Below, one piece after another: positions 46,568 through 55,665 of a stretch of DNA of 64,000 nt. This DNA comes from Streptomyces sp. NBC_00820 (lineage in GTDB: Bacteria; Actinomycetota; Actinomycetes; Streptomycetales; Streptomycetaceae). A program made the position numbers and the translations under genes. Position 1 is the stretch's first letter. The number at the start of each line of letters is the position of its first letter. The stretch covers positions 7,552,001 through 7,616,000 of the forward strand of contig NZ_CP108882.1 in NCBI RefSeq assembly GCF_036347055.1. Direction: 5' to 3'. The notes beneath the pieces are model-generated. The model did not search any database. It had not been told where the DNA came from and saw nothing but the letters and a program-made list of their open reading frames with translations.

Positions 46568-46635
46568 CCCGCCATTCCAGCACCACGACCCGCGGGCCGA
46601 CCAGCGGGTTTCTCCGGGGCCGGGCGGGCACCGCG

Positions 46636-47403
46636 TCAGCGCACCGGGAAGCCGAAGGAGTAGCCCTGCTGCTTCAGCGCGGGCAGCAGTTCGCCCAGCG
46701 CGGCCACGGTCTGGGAACGGTCGCCGCCGGCGTCGTGGAAGAGCAGCGTGGGACCGTTGTGCAGCTCGCCCTGCACCGTCGCGACGATGGCCTCGGTGCC
46801 GGGCCGTTCGAAGTCCTTGGAGTCGACGTTCCAGCCGAGCGGCCGCATGCCGTGCGAGGCCGCGAGGTGTCGACTGTAAGGGGTGAAGGCGCCGCCGGGG
46901 GCGCGGTAGTACATCGGCCGCACGCCCCCGGAAGCCCGCGTGATCTGGCGTTCGGCGTCCAGGATCTGCTGTGACTGGTACGCCTCGGACTTGCTGTCCA
47001 TGGTGGTGTCGTGCGACACGGTGTGGTCGCAGAGCCGGTGCCCCGCGGCAACCACCTGCCTGACCAGATCCGGGTGTGCCTGTGCCTGGGGGCCCACCAT
47101 GCAGAACGTCGCCTTCACGCCGTTCTCCCGCAGCACGCGCAGCACCTGTGGGGTCCAGGCTGGGTCCGGACCGTCGTCGATGGTGATGTTCACGGCCCGG
47201 TCGCCGCCCTCGGAGGCGTGCGCGATCGTCGCCGACACCGGTGCGGTCCGCGGGGCGGCGGGGCGCGCCGCCGTACCCGTCCCGGCTCCCTCGACGGGAC
47301 CGGCCTGCGCGGTCCACACGGACGTCGCGGCGGCCAGCGCCGTCACCCCGACCGCCGCCGCGATCACTCGACCGTGCCATCCCCGCCCGCTGTGCCGTGC
47401 CAT
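46636..47403 (-). CDS. secreted polysaccharide deacetylase (NodB/CE4)
   Basis: A 255-residue exported carbohydrate esterase that removes acetyl groups from chitin or peptidoglycan-type polymers. It has a signal anchor (about residues 10-32), then the NodB domain with ITIDDGPDP (catalytic and metal Asp) and DHTVSHDTT (metal His pair). RAPGGAFTPYSR and LLFHDAGG complete the active site. The ATG at 47403 begins the basic signal; an in-frame start 13 codons upstream is less likely. Confidence 0.9.
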   Translation of the reverse strand: MARHSGRGWHGRVIAAAVGVTALAAATSVWTAQAGPVEGAGTGTAARPAAPRTAPVSATIAHASEGGDRAVNITIDDGPDPAWTPQVLRVLRENGVKATFCMVGPQAQAHPDLVRQVVAAGHRLCDHTVSHDTTMDSKSEAYQSQQILDAERQITRASGGVRPMYYRAPGGAFTPYSRHLAASHGMRPLGWNVDSKDFERPGTEAIVATVQGELHNGPTLLFHDAGGDRSQTVAALGELLPALKQQGYSFGFPVR

Positions 47404-47670
47404 GTCCGCCCCGTTCTTCGCTGCTCCGTAGATCCTTTGCACTTGTCAGGACGGCCGAAGGCGGGTCGGGGCTCCCGCTGTTACGGATCACGGACAATTC
47501 CGCACTGCTTTCACGACAGCTCCCACCGGAACGCGGCACTCCACCGCGGCGACGCCAACTCTCGGTCACATTCGTGAACTTGGCTCACATGGGTGTACAC
47601 GTATGGCGTGACCGTGCAACGCTCGACCAACTTCCGTTCAGGAATGCCGAGTTGGAAGGAGATCGGTCCG

Positions 47671-48942
47671 ATGGACCTTTCCCGACGTACCGTGCTGACC
47701 ACGACGGCCGGTGCCGCGGCGCTCTACGCGACACCGGCGACGTCCGCACACGCGGCCTCCGGACCGGCCACCCACGCGCGGTCCGGACCGGCCGTCCGGA
47801 CTCCGGCGGACACCGCTCAGACGCTCCGTGCCGCCGCCGACTACGCGATCGGGAAACTGCGCACCGTCGCCCCGGGCGTGACCGCCTTCCCGGTCGGCAC
47901 CAAGGCCGAGAAGTGGGTCTACTCGCAGAACGGCGACTGGGTCGGCGGATTCTGGCCCGGCACGCTGTGGATGGCGTGGCTGTACAGCGGCGACGACACC
48001 TTCCGGGCCCTGGCCCTCGACTCCGCGCGCAGACTCGCGCCCCGCCAGTACGACACCACGACCCACGACCTGGGCTTCCTCTTCTCCCCCTCCTGGGTCA
48101 CCGCCTGGCGCCTGACCGGCGACGACACCTGGCGCACCGGCGCCCTGCGCGCCGCCGACTCGCTCAGCCGGCGCTACAACCCGGGCGGCCGCTTCATCCG
48201 GGCCTGGGGAGCACTGGACGACCCGAACAACGCGGGTCGCGTCATCATGGACACGATGATGAACCTCGATCTGCTGGCCTTCGCGAGCGAGCAGACCGGC
48301 GACGGCAAATACCTCGGCATCGCCGAGCAGCACGCCAAAACGGTGCAGCGGAACTTCCCGCGCCCTGACGGTTCGACTCCCCACGTGTACGACTTCGACC
48401 CCGCCACCGGCGCCCCCATCGGCCCCAACACCGTCCAGGGATACAGCCCCACCTCCTGCTGGTCACGCGGACAGGCCTGGGGCGTCTACGGCTTCACCAC
48501 GATCCACCGTCGCACCGGGAACCCCGAGTTCCTCGCGACGGCACGTTCGCTCGCCGACTACGCGCTCGGTGCCCTCACCCCGGACCACATCCCCGTCTGG
48601 GACTACCGGGCACCCCAGCAGCCGTACGACGTGAAGGACGCCTCCGCCGGTGCGATCATGGCCTGCGGTCTGCTCGACCTGGCCGCGGCGACCGGCCGAC
48701 AGCAGTACCGGGAGGCCGCGCTGCGCATCCTGACCGCGCTGGCGGACACCTGCCTGACCCGGCGTTCCACCCGCGCGGAGGCCGTCGTCGCCCGCTGTAC
48801 ACGCAACCGGCCGGCCGAGGACGGCGTCGAGATCTCCCTCCCCTACGCCGACTACTACCTCCTGGAAGGCATCCTGCGCGTACTGCGGCCACGGGACGTC
48901 GACCGAGCCATCGACCTGTCCAGCCGCCGCCCCACCCCCTGA
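47671..48942 (+). CDS. Tat-exported GH88 unsaturated glucuronyl hydrolase
   Basis: A 423-residue enzyme of glycoside hydrolase family 88, which releases unsaturated uronic acids from oligosaccharides made by polysaccharide lyases. The Tat signal is DLSRRTVLTTTAG. The (alpha/alpha)6 barrel follows, with DWVGGFWPGTLWMAW, VIMDTMMNLD (catalytic-type Asp) and SCWSRGQAWGVYGF. No lyase gene is near. Start chosen by GGAAGGAGA eight bases upstream of the ATG at 47671; the longer frame is rejected. Confidence 0.9.
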   Translation: MDLSRRTVLTTTAGAAALYATPATSAHAASGPATHARSGPAVRTPADTAQTLRAAADYAIGKLRTVAPGVTAFPVGTKAEKWVYSQNGDWVGGFWPGTLWMAWLYSGDDTFRALALDSARRLAPRQYDTTTHDLGFLFSPSWVTAWRLTGDDTWRTGALRAADSLSRRYNPGGRFIRAWGALDDPNNAGRVIMDTMMNLDLLAFASEQTGDGKYLGIAEQHAKTVQRNFPRPDGSTPHVYDFDPATGAPIGPNTVQGYSPTSCWSRGQAWGVYGFTTIHRRTGNPEFLATARSLADYALGALTPDHIPVWDYRAPQQPYDVKDASAGAIMACGLLDLAAATGRQQYREAALRILTALADTCLTRRSTRAEAVVARCTRNRPAEDGVEISLPYADYYLLEGILRVLRPRDVDRAIDLSSRRPTP

Positions 48943-49226
48943 CGGCCTACTGGCGGCACCCTGGCGGCTTCACCATGTCTGACCGGACAGCGAGTTGGCG
49001 GTCGTACGCGACGCGGGGCGCGGATCGGGCGCGCCCGGTGCTGCCGAGGCGCTGGTGGCGGCCACGGGCGGGTGCGCCGCGCGTCCACCTTGCCGTCGCC
49101 GCGGGCCGTGAGCGAGTCCGTCGTGCGGCCGAAAAGGAGGGGCGCGTGGGGCGTTCGCCGTGCCACGCTTGCGCGTCGGCACCGCCCGCCCCGGGCAGGA
49201 AACACCCGTTCGTCCCAGGAGCGTCG

Positions 49227-49847
49227 ATGACCACACCGCCCCGCCTGCTACCGCTGCTGGAGCAGTTCGACTTCGCGTGCGAGCGCCTGTCCGGCCGGAT
49301 GGCCGGGCCCGTGATGGACAGCGGCGACGGGTCGCAGACCCGGGTGGAGGGCCTGACCGACGCCGAGTACTTCTGGGAACCCGTGCCGGGCTGCTGGTCG
49401 GTGCGGCGGCGCGAGGACGGGCCCGGGCCGCGGGCGACCCTGCTGGCGGGCAGCGGCGCGTGGGGGCGCGACGGCGCCGCCTACCCGCACCCCTGGCCGC
49501 CGCCGGTCACCACCCTGGCCTGGCGCCTGAGCCATCTCACCGAGATGCTCGCCCTGCGCGCGGACCACACCGCGGGCAGCCACACGCTGACCCGGGACGA
49601 CCATCCGGTCGGCGGAGACGCCGCGAGCGCCGTCTCGGCCTTCGCGGCGGCCGCCGGGGCCTGGCGCGAGGCGCTGCTGGGCGTCGACGACGCCGCCCTG
49701 GACACCGTGGGTCACTGCACCTACCCGCACGGCAGCGACGCCGACGACCCGTTCATCGACATCGTGTGGTGGGTCAACCAGGAACTGCTGCACCACGGAG
49801 CCGAGATCGCCCTGCTGCGCGACCTCTACCGGGCCGGGCCGCGCTGA
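49227..49847 (+). CDS. DinB-family protein
   Basis: A 206-residue four-helix-bundle protein of the DinB_2 superfamily. The N-terminal helix is LLPLLEQFDFACERLSG. The metal-site His residues are in WRLSHLTEML and in NQELLHHGAEI, as expected for the family. Some members are thiol-dependent transferases or maleylpyruvate isomerase-like. The function here is unknown. AGGAG precedes the ATG at 49227. Confidence 0.82.
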   Translation: MTTPPRLLPLLEQFDFACERLSGRMAGPVMDSGDGSQTRVEGLTDAEYFWEPVPGCWSVRRREDGPGPRATLLAGSGAWGRDGAAYPHPWPPPVTTLAWRLSHLTEMLALRADHTAGSHTLTRDDHPVGGDAASAVSAFAAAAGAWREALLGVDDAALDTVGHCTYPHGSDADDPFIDIVWWVNQELLHHGAEIALLRDLYRAGPR

Positions 49848-49879
49848 TCCCGCCCGGCGGTTTCGGGGACCGTCCGCCG

Positions 49880-50656
49880 TCAGCGGCCGTAGCGGCGGTC
49901 GCGGTCGGCGTACGAACGCAGCGCCCGCAGCAGGTCGATCTCCCGGAACGCCGGCCACAGGACGTCGACGAAGTGCACCTCCGCGTACGCGGACTGCCAC
50001 AGCAGGAAGCCCGACAGCCGCTGCTCGCCGGAGGTGCGGATGATGAAGTCGGTGTCGTGTCCGGCCGGTGAGTACAGGTTGTCGGTGATGTGTTCCAGGT
50101 CGAAGTCCGCGGCCAGTTCACGGGGATCGCCGCCCGTCCCGATGTGCTTGTCGAACGCCGCCTTGACCGCGTCGACGATCTCGCGCCGGCCGCCGTAGCC
50201 GACGGCGACGTCCACCTTGAGCGCGCCCCGGCCGTGCGTGCTCGCGGCGGCCTCCTTCAGAACGCGGGCCGTGTTCCCGGGCAGCAGGTCCAGCGCGCCG
50301 ATGATCTCGATGTGCCACGGCTCCTGCGGGGCACAGACCCGCTGGACGGTCTCCTCGATTATGTCGAGCAGGGGGCCCAGTTCGTCGGCCGGACGGTGCA
50401 GGTTGTCGTCGGACAGCATCCACAGCGTGACGTGCTTGATCCCGGCGTCGCTGCACCAGTGCAGGAAGTCCGTCACCTTGGCGCCGCCGACACGGTATCC
50501 CTCACGCACGTCGCTGTGGCCCGCACCGCGCGCCCAGCGCCGGTTGCCGTCCAGCATGATCGCCACGTGCCGCGGCCTGGGCAGCCCCTCCAGCTTGTGG
50601 TTCAGGCGTCGTACGTAAATCGCTTCCAACGCCGAACGCAAGGCTTTCCATGCCAC
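49880..50656 (-). CDS. cis-prenyltransferase (UppS family)
   Basis: A 258-residue polyprenyl diphosphate synthase that condenses isopentenyl diphosphate in cis configuration, making carrier lipids or shorter products. It has the family motifs IMLDGNRRWARG (catalytic Asp, diphosphate binding), WCSDAGIKHVTLWMLSDDN and the C-terminal IRTSGEQRLSGFLLWQSAYAE. The GTG at 50656 has an AAGGGA ribosome binding site. Streptomyces have several paralogues, so chain length and whether this is the essential UppS are open. Confidence 0.92.
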   Translation of the reverse strand: MAWKALRSALEAIYVRRLNHKLEGLPRPRHVAIMLDGNRRWARGAGHSDVREGYRVGGAKVTDFLHWCSDAGIKHVTLWMLSDDNLHRPADELGPLLDIIEETVQRVCAPQEPWHIEIIGALDLLPGNTARVLKEAAASTHGRGALKVDVAVGYGGRREIVDAVKAAFDKHIGTGGDPRELAADFDLEHITDNLYSPAGHDTDFIIRTSGEQRLSGFLLWQSAYAEVHFVDVLWPAFREIDLLRALRSYADRDRRYGR

Positions 50657-50778
50657 GCCGATATCCCTTCTGCGACCGTGAACGAGGGCGCAACGATAGT
50701 CCCACGCCCGGCGGGTGAGCCACGCGGGCGTCCCCTCCGCGACTCCGGTGCTCCCTCCGGGGCGGTTACGCTGCCGCC

Positions 50779-51753
50779 GTGACCGGTCGAACCCCAAGCC
50801 GCCGTGGCGTGCTGCGAGCCGCGCTGCTGGGCGCCGGCCCGGCCAGCGTCCTGGCCGGATGCTCCGAGGACACCGGCCCGGCACGGCGGCTCAGGTTCGC
50901 GACGGGAGCGCCCGGCGGCCCGTACAACGCCTTCGGCAAGGCGTTGGCCGCGCAGGCCGCGCGCACCGTTCCCCGGCTGCGCGTCACACCCGTCAGCACC
51001 TCGGCGAGCGTGGACAACCTGCTCCGGCTCGGCGCCGGTTCGGCGGACCTGGCGCTCGCCATGGCGGACGCCGCCGAGGACGCCGTACGCGGGCGCCCGC
51101 CGTTCCCGGGCCCCGCCGCCCGGGTGACCGCCCTCGCCCGCGTCTACGTCAACTACACCCATCTGGTGGTTCCGGCGCGCGGACCGGTGCGCTCGCTGCG
51201 GGACCTCGCGGGACGGTCCGTCGCCACGGGAGCGGCGGGCTCCGGCGGCCAGGTGCTGGCCGGACGGCTGCTGCGGATCGCCGGTCTCACCGGAGACAGG
51301 GCGGTACGACAGCGCCGGCTCGGCCTCGCCGCCTCGGTGGACGCCCTGCGCGACGGCACGGTCGACGCGTTGATCTGGGCGGGCGGTGTGCCCACACCCG
51401 CCCTGTCGGAGCTCGCCCGCCGCTTCCCCTTGCGGTTCCTGCCGTTGGAGGCCGAGGCGAAGACCCTGCGGGACAGGTACGGCCCGGTCTACACGGCGGT
51501 CACCCTCCCGGCCGGCGTCTACGGGCTCACCGAGCCGGTCGGCACCATCGGCGTCGCCAACTACCTGCTGGCCCGCTCCGGAGTCCCGTCGCAGGCGGCG
51601 CGCGAGGTGCTGTGGGTGGTGTTCGACCGGTGGCGGGTTCTGCTGGACGAAGTGACGGCGGGCGCCCGGCTCGAACCCCGGTTCGCCGTCGCCACCGGGG
51701 ACGTACCCCTGCACCCCGGTGCCGTCGCCTACTACCGGTCGGTGTACGGCTGA
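50779..51753 (+). CDS. TAXI-family substrate-binding lipoprotein
   Basis: A 324-residue solute-binding protein of the TRAP-associated extracytoplasmic immunogenic (TAXI) family. SRRGVLRAALLGAG is Tat-like and is followed by a lipobox VLAGC (Cys at about residue 28). The mature domain begins RLRFATGAPGGPYNAFG and has GSADLALAMADAAEDA and the WAGG(V)PTPAL hinge. No TRAP membrane subunits are present. It converges on and overlaps by 22 bases a two-component system, which it may serve as a ligand sensor. Confidence 0.88.
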   Translation: MTGRTPSRRGVLRAALLGAGPASVLAGCSEDTGPARRLRFATGAPGGPYNAFGKALAAQAARTVPRLRVTPVSTSASVDNLLRLGAGSADLALAMADAAEDAVRGRPPFPGPAARVTALARVYVNYTHLVVPARGPVRSLRDLAGRSVATGAAGSGGQVLAGRLLRIAGLTGDRAVRQRRLGLAASVDALRDGTVDALIWAGGVPTPALSELARRFPLRFLPLEAEAKTLRDRYGPVYTAVTLPAGVYGLTEPVGTIGVANYLLARSGVPSQAAREVLWVVFDRWRVLLDEVTAGARLEPRFAVATGDVPLHPGAVAYYRSVYG

Positions 51754-53156
51754 GCGCCCACGGAGCCGGCCGGCAACCGCAGTTCCACCACCAGGCCGTG
51801 GGGAACGTTGCCGGACGCCGTGAGCCGGCCGCCGCTGAGGCGGGCGATCTCGTCGGCGATGGCCAGCCCCAGACCGCTGCCCGGCGCGTTCTGGTGTTCG
51901 GGCGCGCGCGTGAAACGCCTTGTCAGCAGCGGAAGTTGAGCCTCAGGAACCCCTGGTCCGTCGTCGCTGACGCGCACCACGACCACACCGCCGCTTTCCG
52001 CTTCGTCTTCCCCTTCCCTCTCCTCGTCCCCGTGCGCGGCGGCGACCGTGACCGCCACGGTGACCCGCCCGCCGCCCGGCACGAACTTGACGGCGTTGTC
52101 CAGCGCCGCGTCGAGCACGCGCCCCACCGCGTCGGGCACACCCCAGGCCCACACCTCCACCGGTACGTCGACGGCGGCCAGTTCCAGCCCCGACGCCTCG
52201 AAGACCGGCTCCCATGCCGCGACCCGCCCGCGCACCGCCCCCGACACGTCCTGCTCCGCACGCTCCGCCGTACCGGACTCCACCCGCGCCAACGCCAGCA
52301 GTCCGTCGAGGAGTTCAGCCAGGCGCTCCGCCTCGTCCAGAGCACGCGCGTGCTCCTTCCTGCCGGGACCGGGCGCGAGATGCGGCTCGACGTTCTCCAG
52401 CTGGAGCACCAAGGTGGCCAGCGGATTGCGCAACTGGTGCGAGGCGTCGGCCACGAACGCGCGCTGACGGCCGATGGAGTCGGCGACCGCCTCGGCCATT
52501 CCGTTGAAGTGCCGCCGCAGACTGCGCAGTTCCGGTGGCCCGGTGTCGGACACCGCCCGCGCCTCCAGACTGCCCGAGGCCAACCCGGCGACGGCCCGGT
52601 CGAGATCACGGACCGGACGCATCAGCCAGCGCGTGATCCCCGCCGCGACCAGCGCGGCGGCCGCGAAGGCGGAGAGCGCCCCGCAGGTGATCACCGCCCA
52701 GCGTACGGTCACGTCCCGGCGGGCCGCGGCGGTCGGCACGGTCATCAGTACCGCCCCGCTCACCCGCTCGTCCCGGCCGACCGGTTCGGCGAGCACCACC
52801 CGGCGCGGACCCCAAGGGTGCACCGTCGGCAGCCGCTCGGTGGACCGCCCCGTCAGCGACCGCCACAGGACGTCTCTCGCCGCCGCGACCGGAACCCCGG
52901 ACCCGGCCCGCGCGACCGTACGCCCCGCCGTGTCCACCACGGTCACCGACGCCCCGTACAGCTCGGCGTACCGGCGGATCTCGGTCGACAGCTCGGCCCG
53001 GTCGGCCGCGGTCCGGCCCCGGTCGGCGAGATCGGCGAACCGCACCGCGTCGGCCCGCCGCTGGAGCAGCAGATGCTCCGTCCGCCCGCTCGCGTACGAG
53101 TCGGCCAGCGGGACGGACAGCAGCAGTGTGGCGGCTCCCATGAGCACCGTCAGCAC
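51732..53156 (-). CDS. sensor histidine kinase (HAMP, HisKA)
   Basis: A 474-residue kinase with two membrane spans (first at the N-terminus; second about 175-198). The periplasmic sensor of about 140 residues includes VTVVDTAGRTVARAGSG. HAMP follows, then HisKA with phospho-His in VADASHQLRNPLATL, and HATPase_c with N-box ALDNAVKFVPG and G-boxes SDDGPGVP and GSGLGLAIADEIA. The first canonical start is GTG 53156, but a CTG at 53177 overlaps the regulator's stop (CTGA) and would restore the basic LRRRLLVV start. Pairs with the regulator upstream. Confidence 0.9.
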   Translation of the reverse strand: MLTVLMGAATLLLSVPLADSYASGRTEHLLLQRRADAVRFADLADRGRTAADRAELSTEIRRYAELYGASVTVVDTAGRTVARAGSGVPVAAARDVLWRSLTGRSTERLPTVHPWGPRRVVLAEPVGRDERVSGAVLMTVPTAAARRDVTVRWAVITCGALSAFAAAALVAAGITRWLMRPVRDLDRAVAGLASGSLEARAVSDTGPPELRSLRRHFNGMAEAVADSIGRQRAFVADASHQLRNPLATLVLQLENVEPHLAPGPGRKEHARALDEAERLAELLDGLLALARVESGTAERAEQDVSGAVRGRVAAWEPVFEASGLELAAVDVPVEVWAWGVPDAVGRVLDAALDNAVKFVPGGGRVTVAVTVAAAHGDEEREGEDEAESGGVVVVRVSDDGPGVPEAQLPLLTRRFTRAPEHQNAPGSGLGLAIADEIARLSGGRLTASGNVPHGLVVELRLPAGSVGAQPYTDR

Positions 53157-53173
53157 GACCAGCAGCCGTCGCC

Positions 53174-53878
53174 TCAGAGGTCACCCCACCTTTCGCCGTC
53201 GGGAGCTGGCGCCCCCAGCTGGTAGCCGAAGCCGCGCACGGTGCGCACCAGTTCGGCGCGGCACGTCTTGGCACGGATGCCCGCCACATGGACGTCGAGG
53301 GAGCGGGAGGCGGCGAGGAAGACATCGCCCCAGATCCGGTCCAGGATCTCCTCGCGGGCGTGCACCTCTTCGGGCCGGGCCGCGAGGAAGGCCAGGACGT
53401 CGAACTCACGCCGGGTGAGCCGGACTTCCACCCCGCCGACCGTTACCGTGCGGCCCGCGACGTCGATCTCCACATCGCCGGTGCGCACGGGCCGCCCGCC
53501 GCCGTCCGCGCGGGAGCGGTGCGGTGCGGCGGTGCGGCGGCGCACGGTGTCGATGCGGGCCATCAGCTCGTTCATCCGGAACGGCTTGACCACGTAGTCG
53601 TCGGCGCCCGCCCGCAGCCCCTGCACGATGTCCCGCTCCTCGCAGCGGGCCGTCACCACGATCAGCGGCGCCTCGCACACGGTGCGCAGCCGTCGCAGCA
53701 GTTCGAGCCCGTCCAGGTCTGGCAGCCCGAGGTCGAGGAGCACGAACTCGGCCTCGTGGACGAGCCGCAGGGCGTCCAGGGCCCGTGCGGCCCTGCGGAC
53801 GGTGTGCCCCCGCTGGGCGAGGGCCGTCGTCAGGGCCTGGGCCATTCGGTCGTCGTCCTCGACGAGCAGCGCGTGCAT
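53174..53878 (-). CDS. OmpR-family response regulator
   Basis: A 234-residue response regulator. The receiver domain has DDR acidic pair, phospho-Asp in FVLLDLGLPDLDG and Lys in YVVKPFRMNEL. The winged-helix DNA-binding domain (about 135-225) has LTRREFDVLAFLAARP, DRIWGDVF and DVHVAGIRAK. It is upstream of its kinase in one operon. It may control the adjacent MHS transporter gene on the same strand. Confidence 0.94.
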   Translation of the reverse strand: MHALLVEDDDRMAQALTTALAQRGHTVRRAARALDALRLVHEAEFVLLDLGLPDLDGLELLRRLRTVCEAPLIVVTARCEERDIVQGLRAGADDYVVKPFRMNELMARIDTVRRRTAAPHRSRADGGGRPVRTGDVEIDVAGRTVTVGGVEVRLTRREFDVLAFLAARPEEVHAREEILDRIWGDVFLAASRSLDVHVAGIRAKTCRAELVRTVRGFGYQLGAPAPDGERWGDL

Positions 53879-53966
53879 GGGAAGTCCTCGTACCGTGGTG
53901 ACCTGGGCCGCAGCCTGCGTGGATGCCGCAGCTTACGTAGCTGGCCCGGCCCGGGCCACCACCGGG

Positions 53967-55337
53967 TCAGCCGGCCGCCTTCGCGGGACTGCGGTCGCGC
54001 GCGGTGTCCTCCTCCGCCTCGGCGCGGCTGAGCGCGGCGTTGCGGGTGTCCGGCATCAGCACGTAGGTGACCAGCGAGACGAGCGCACACCCCGACACGT
54101 ACCAGAAGAACACCTTCTCGTGACCGCTGTCCTTGAACCACAGGGCCACGTACTCGGCCGTACCGCCGAACAGCGCGTTGGCGATCGCGTAGGGCAGCGC
54201 CACGCCGAGTGCGCGCACCCGGGTGGGGAACAGCTCCGCCTTCACGGCCGCGTTGATCGAGGTGTAGCCGGTGACGATCACCAGCGCGAGCAGCGACAGA
54301 CCCAGCGCCGACCAGTACGAGGACGCCGAACCGAGCGCGGTCATGATGGGGTAGGTGCCCACCGTGCAGCCGACCGCGAAGGTGATCAGCAGCGGCCGGC
54401 GCCCGATCCGGTCGGAGAGCATGCCGGCGAGCGGCTGAAGCAGCGCGAAGACGGTGAGCGCCGTGAAACTCACCAGCGTGGCCGTGGACTTCGCCATCCC
54501 GGCGCTGCCGATCAGGTACTTGGTGAGATACGTCGTGTACGTGTAGTAGGCCACCGTGCCGCCCAGGGTGAGCGCCATGACCAGACCGGCCTCGCGCCGG
54601 TGCTGCCACAGCGCCGCGAGCGAGCCGCGCGCGGTGTCCGCAGCGCCTTCCGCGCCGGACTCCTCGGTGAACGCGTCCGTCTCCGTCAGCCGGCGCCGCA
54701 GCCAGAACACCACCAGGGCGAACAACGCCCCGATCACGAACGGGATCCGCCAGCCCCAGCTCTGCAACTGCTCGGTGCTCAGCGTGTGCTGCATGGTGAT
54801 CAGGATGGCCAGCCCGAGAAGCTGGCCGCACGTCATCGACACGTACTGGTACGAGGAGCCGAGACCGCGCCGGTCACGGGCGGACGCCTCCGTCAGGTAG
54901 GTCGCGCTCGCGGCGTACTCGCCGCCGATGCTCAGCCCCTGCAGCAGCCGCGCCAGGAGCAGCACCAGCGCGCCGAAGTAACCGGCCTGGCCATAGGTGG
55001 GCGCGACGGCGATGAGCAGCGCCGCCACCGACATCAGGGTGACGGTCAGCGTCAGCGCGCTCTTGCGCCCGCGCCGGTCCGCCGCGCGCCCCAGGATCCA
55101 CCCGCCGACCGGGCGCATCAGGAAGCCGACGGCGAAGATGCCGGCGGTGTTCAGCAGCTTGGTGGTCGGGTTGTCCCCGGGGAAGAACGAGTCGGCGAAG
55201 TAGATCGCGAAGCTGGCGTAGACGAACCAGTCGTACCACTCGACCAGATTGCCCAGCGATCCGCCGATGAGGGCGAGACGGCGGGCGCCGGGGGAGTCCG
55301 CGGACGGGTGTCCGGGCGCGGCGGCAGGGGATGACAT
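53967..55337 (-). CDS. MHS-family MFS transporter
   Basis: A 456-residue, twelve-span major facilitator of the metabolite:H+ symporter family (KgtP/ShiA/ProP-like), importing organic acids or similar solutes. It has the hallmark GGSLGNLVEWYDWFVYASFA at the start, the loop 2-3 signature GWILGRAADRRGRK, and ARLLQGLSIGGEYAASATYL. The ATG at 55337 has TGGAG five bases upstream. It is upstream of the two-component genes on the same strand, with a TAXI binding protein converging. Together they may form a carboxylate sensing and uptake unit. Confidence 0.92.
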   Translation of the reverse strand: MSSPAAAPGHPSADSPGARRLALIGGSLGNLVEWYDWFVYASFAIYFADSFFPGDNPTTKLLNTAGIFAVGFLMRPVGGWILGRAADRRGRKSALTLTVTLMSVAALLIAVAPTYGQAGYFGALVLLLARLLQGLSIGGEYAASATYLTEASARDRRGLGSSYQYVSMTCGQLLGLAILITMQHTLSTEQLQSWGWRIPFVIGALFALVVFWLRRRLTETDAFTEESGAEGAADTARGSLAALWQHRREAGLVMALTLGGTVAYYTYTTYLTKYLIGSAGMAKSTATLVSFTALTVFALLQPLAGMLSDRIGRRPLLITFAVGCTVGTYPIMTALGSASSYWSALGLSLLALVIVTGYTSINAAVKAELFPTRVRALGVALPYAIANALFGGTAEYVALWFKDSGHEKVFFWYVSGCALVSLVTYVLMPDTRNAALSRAEAEEDTARDRSPAKAAG

Positions 55338-55665
55338 GGCGGCTCCAGGAAGGAACGGGGAGAACCCGGTGGGAGTCGGGGCGGGGGAGCGGTTTCCCCG
55401 GGAACGTGAACGCGCCCGAGCATGCGGTGCCCGTCGCACCCGGACAAGGTCCGCCGCGCAGATCTAACATGCCGCTAAGAAAGCGAACCTCTCGTGCCAC
55501 CGCGCGCCCTGCGGCAACGCGCCGGCCGGGCCTGCGGTCGCGCGGGCGACGGTCCGGGGTCCGCCGCCTTCCGCCGCCGAACGGCCGCCATGCGGAGATC
55601 CCCGGGAGGTACCCGCTGCCCGGTGGGGGCCGTAGCCCCGTCCAGCCCCCACCGAAGCCCCGCGA
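55338..55665. other. intergenic stretch, no gene seen
   Basis: It lies upstream of the MHS transporter. Open frames here have no codon bias. Nothing specific was recognised. Confidence 0.4.
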
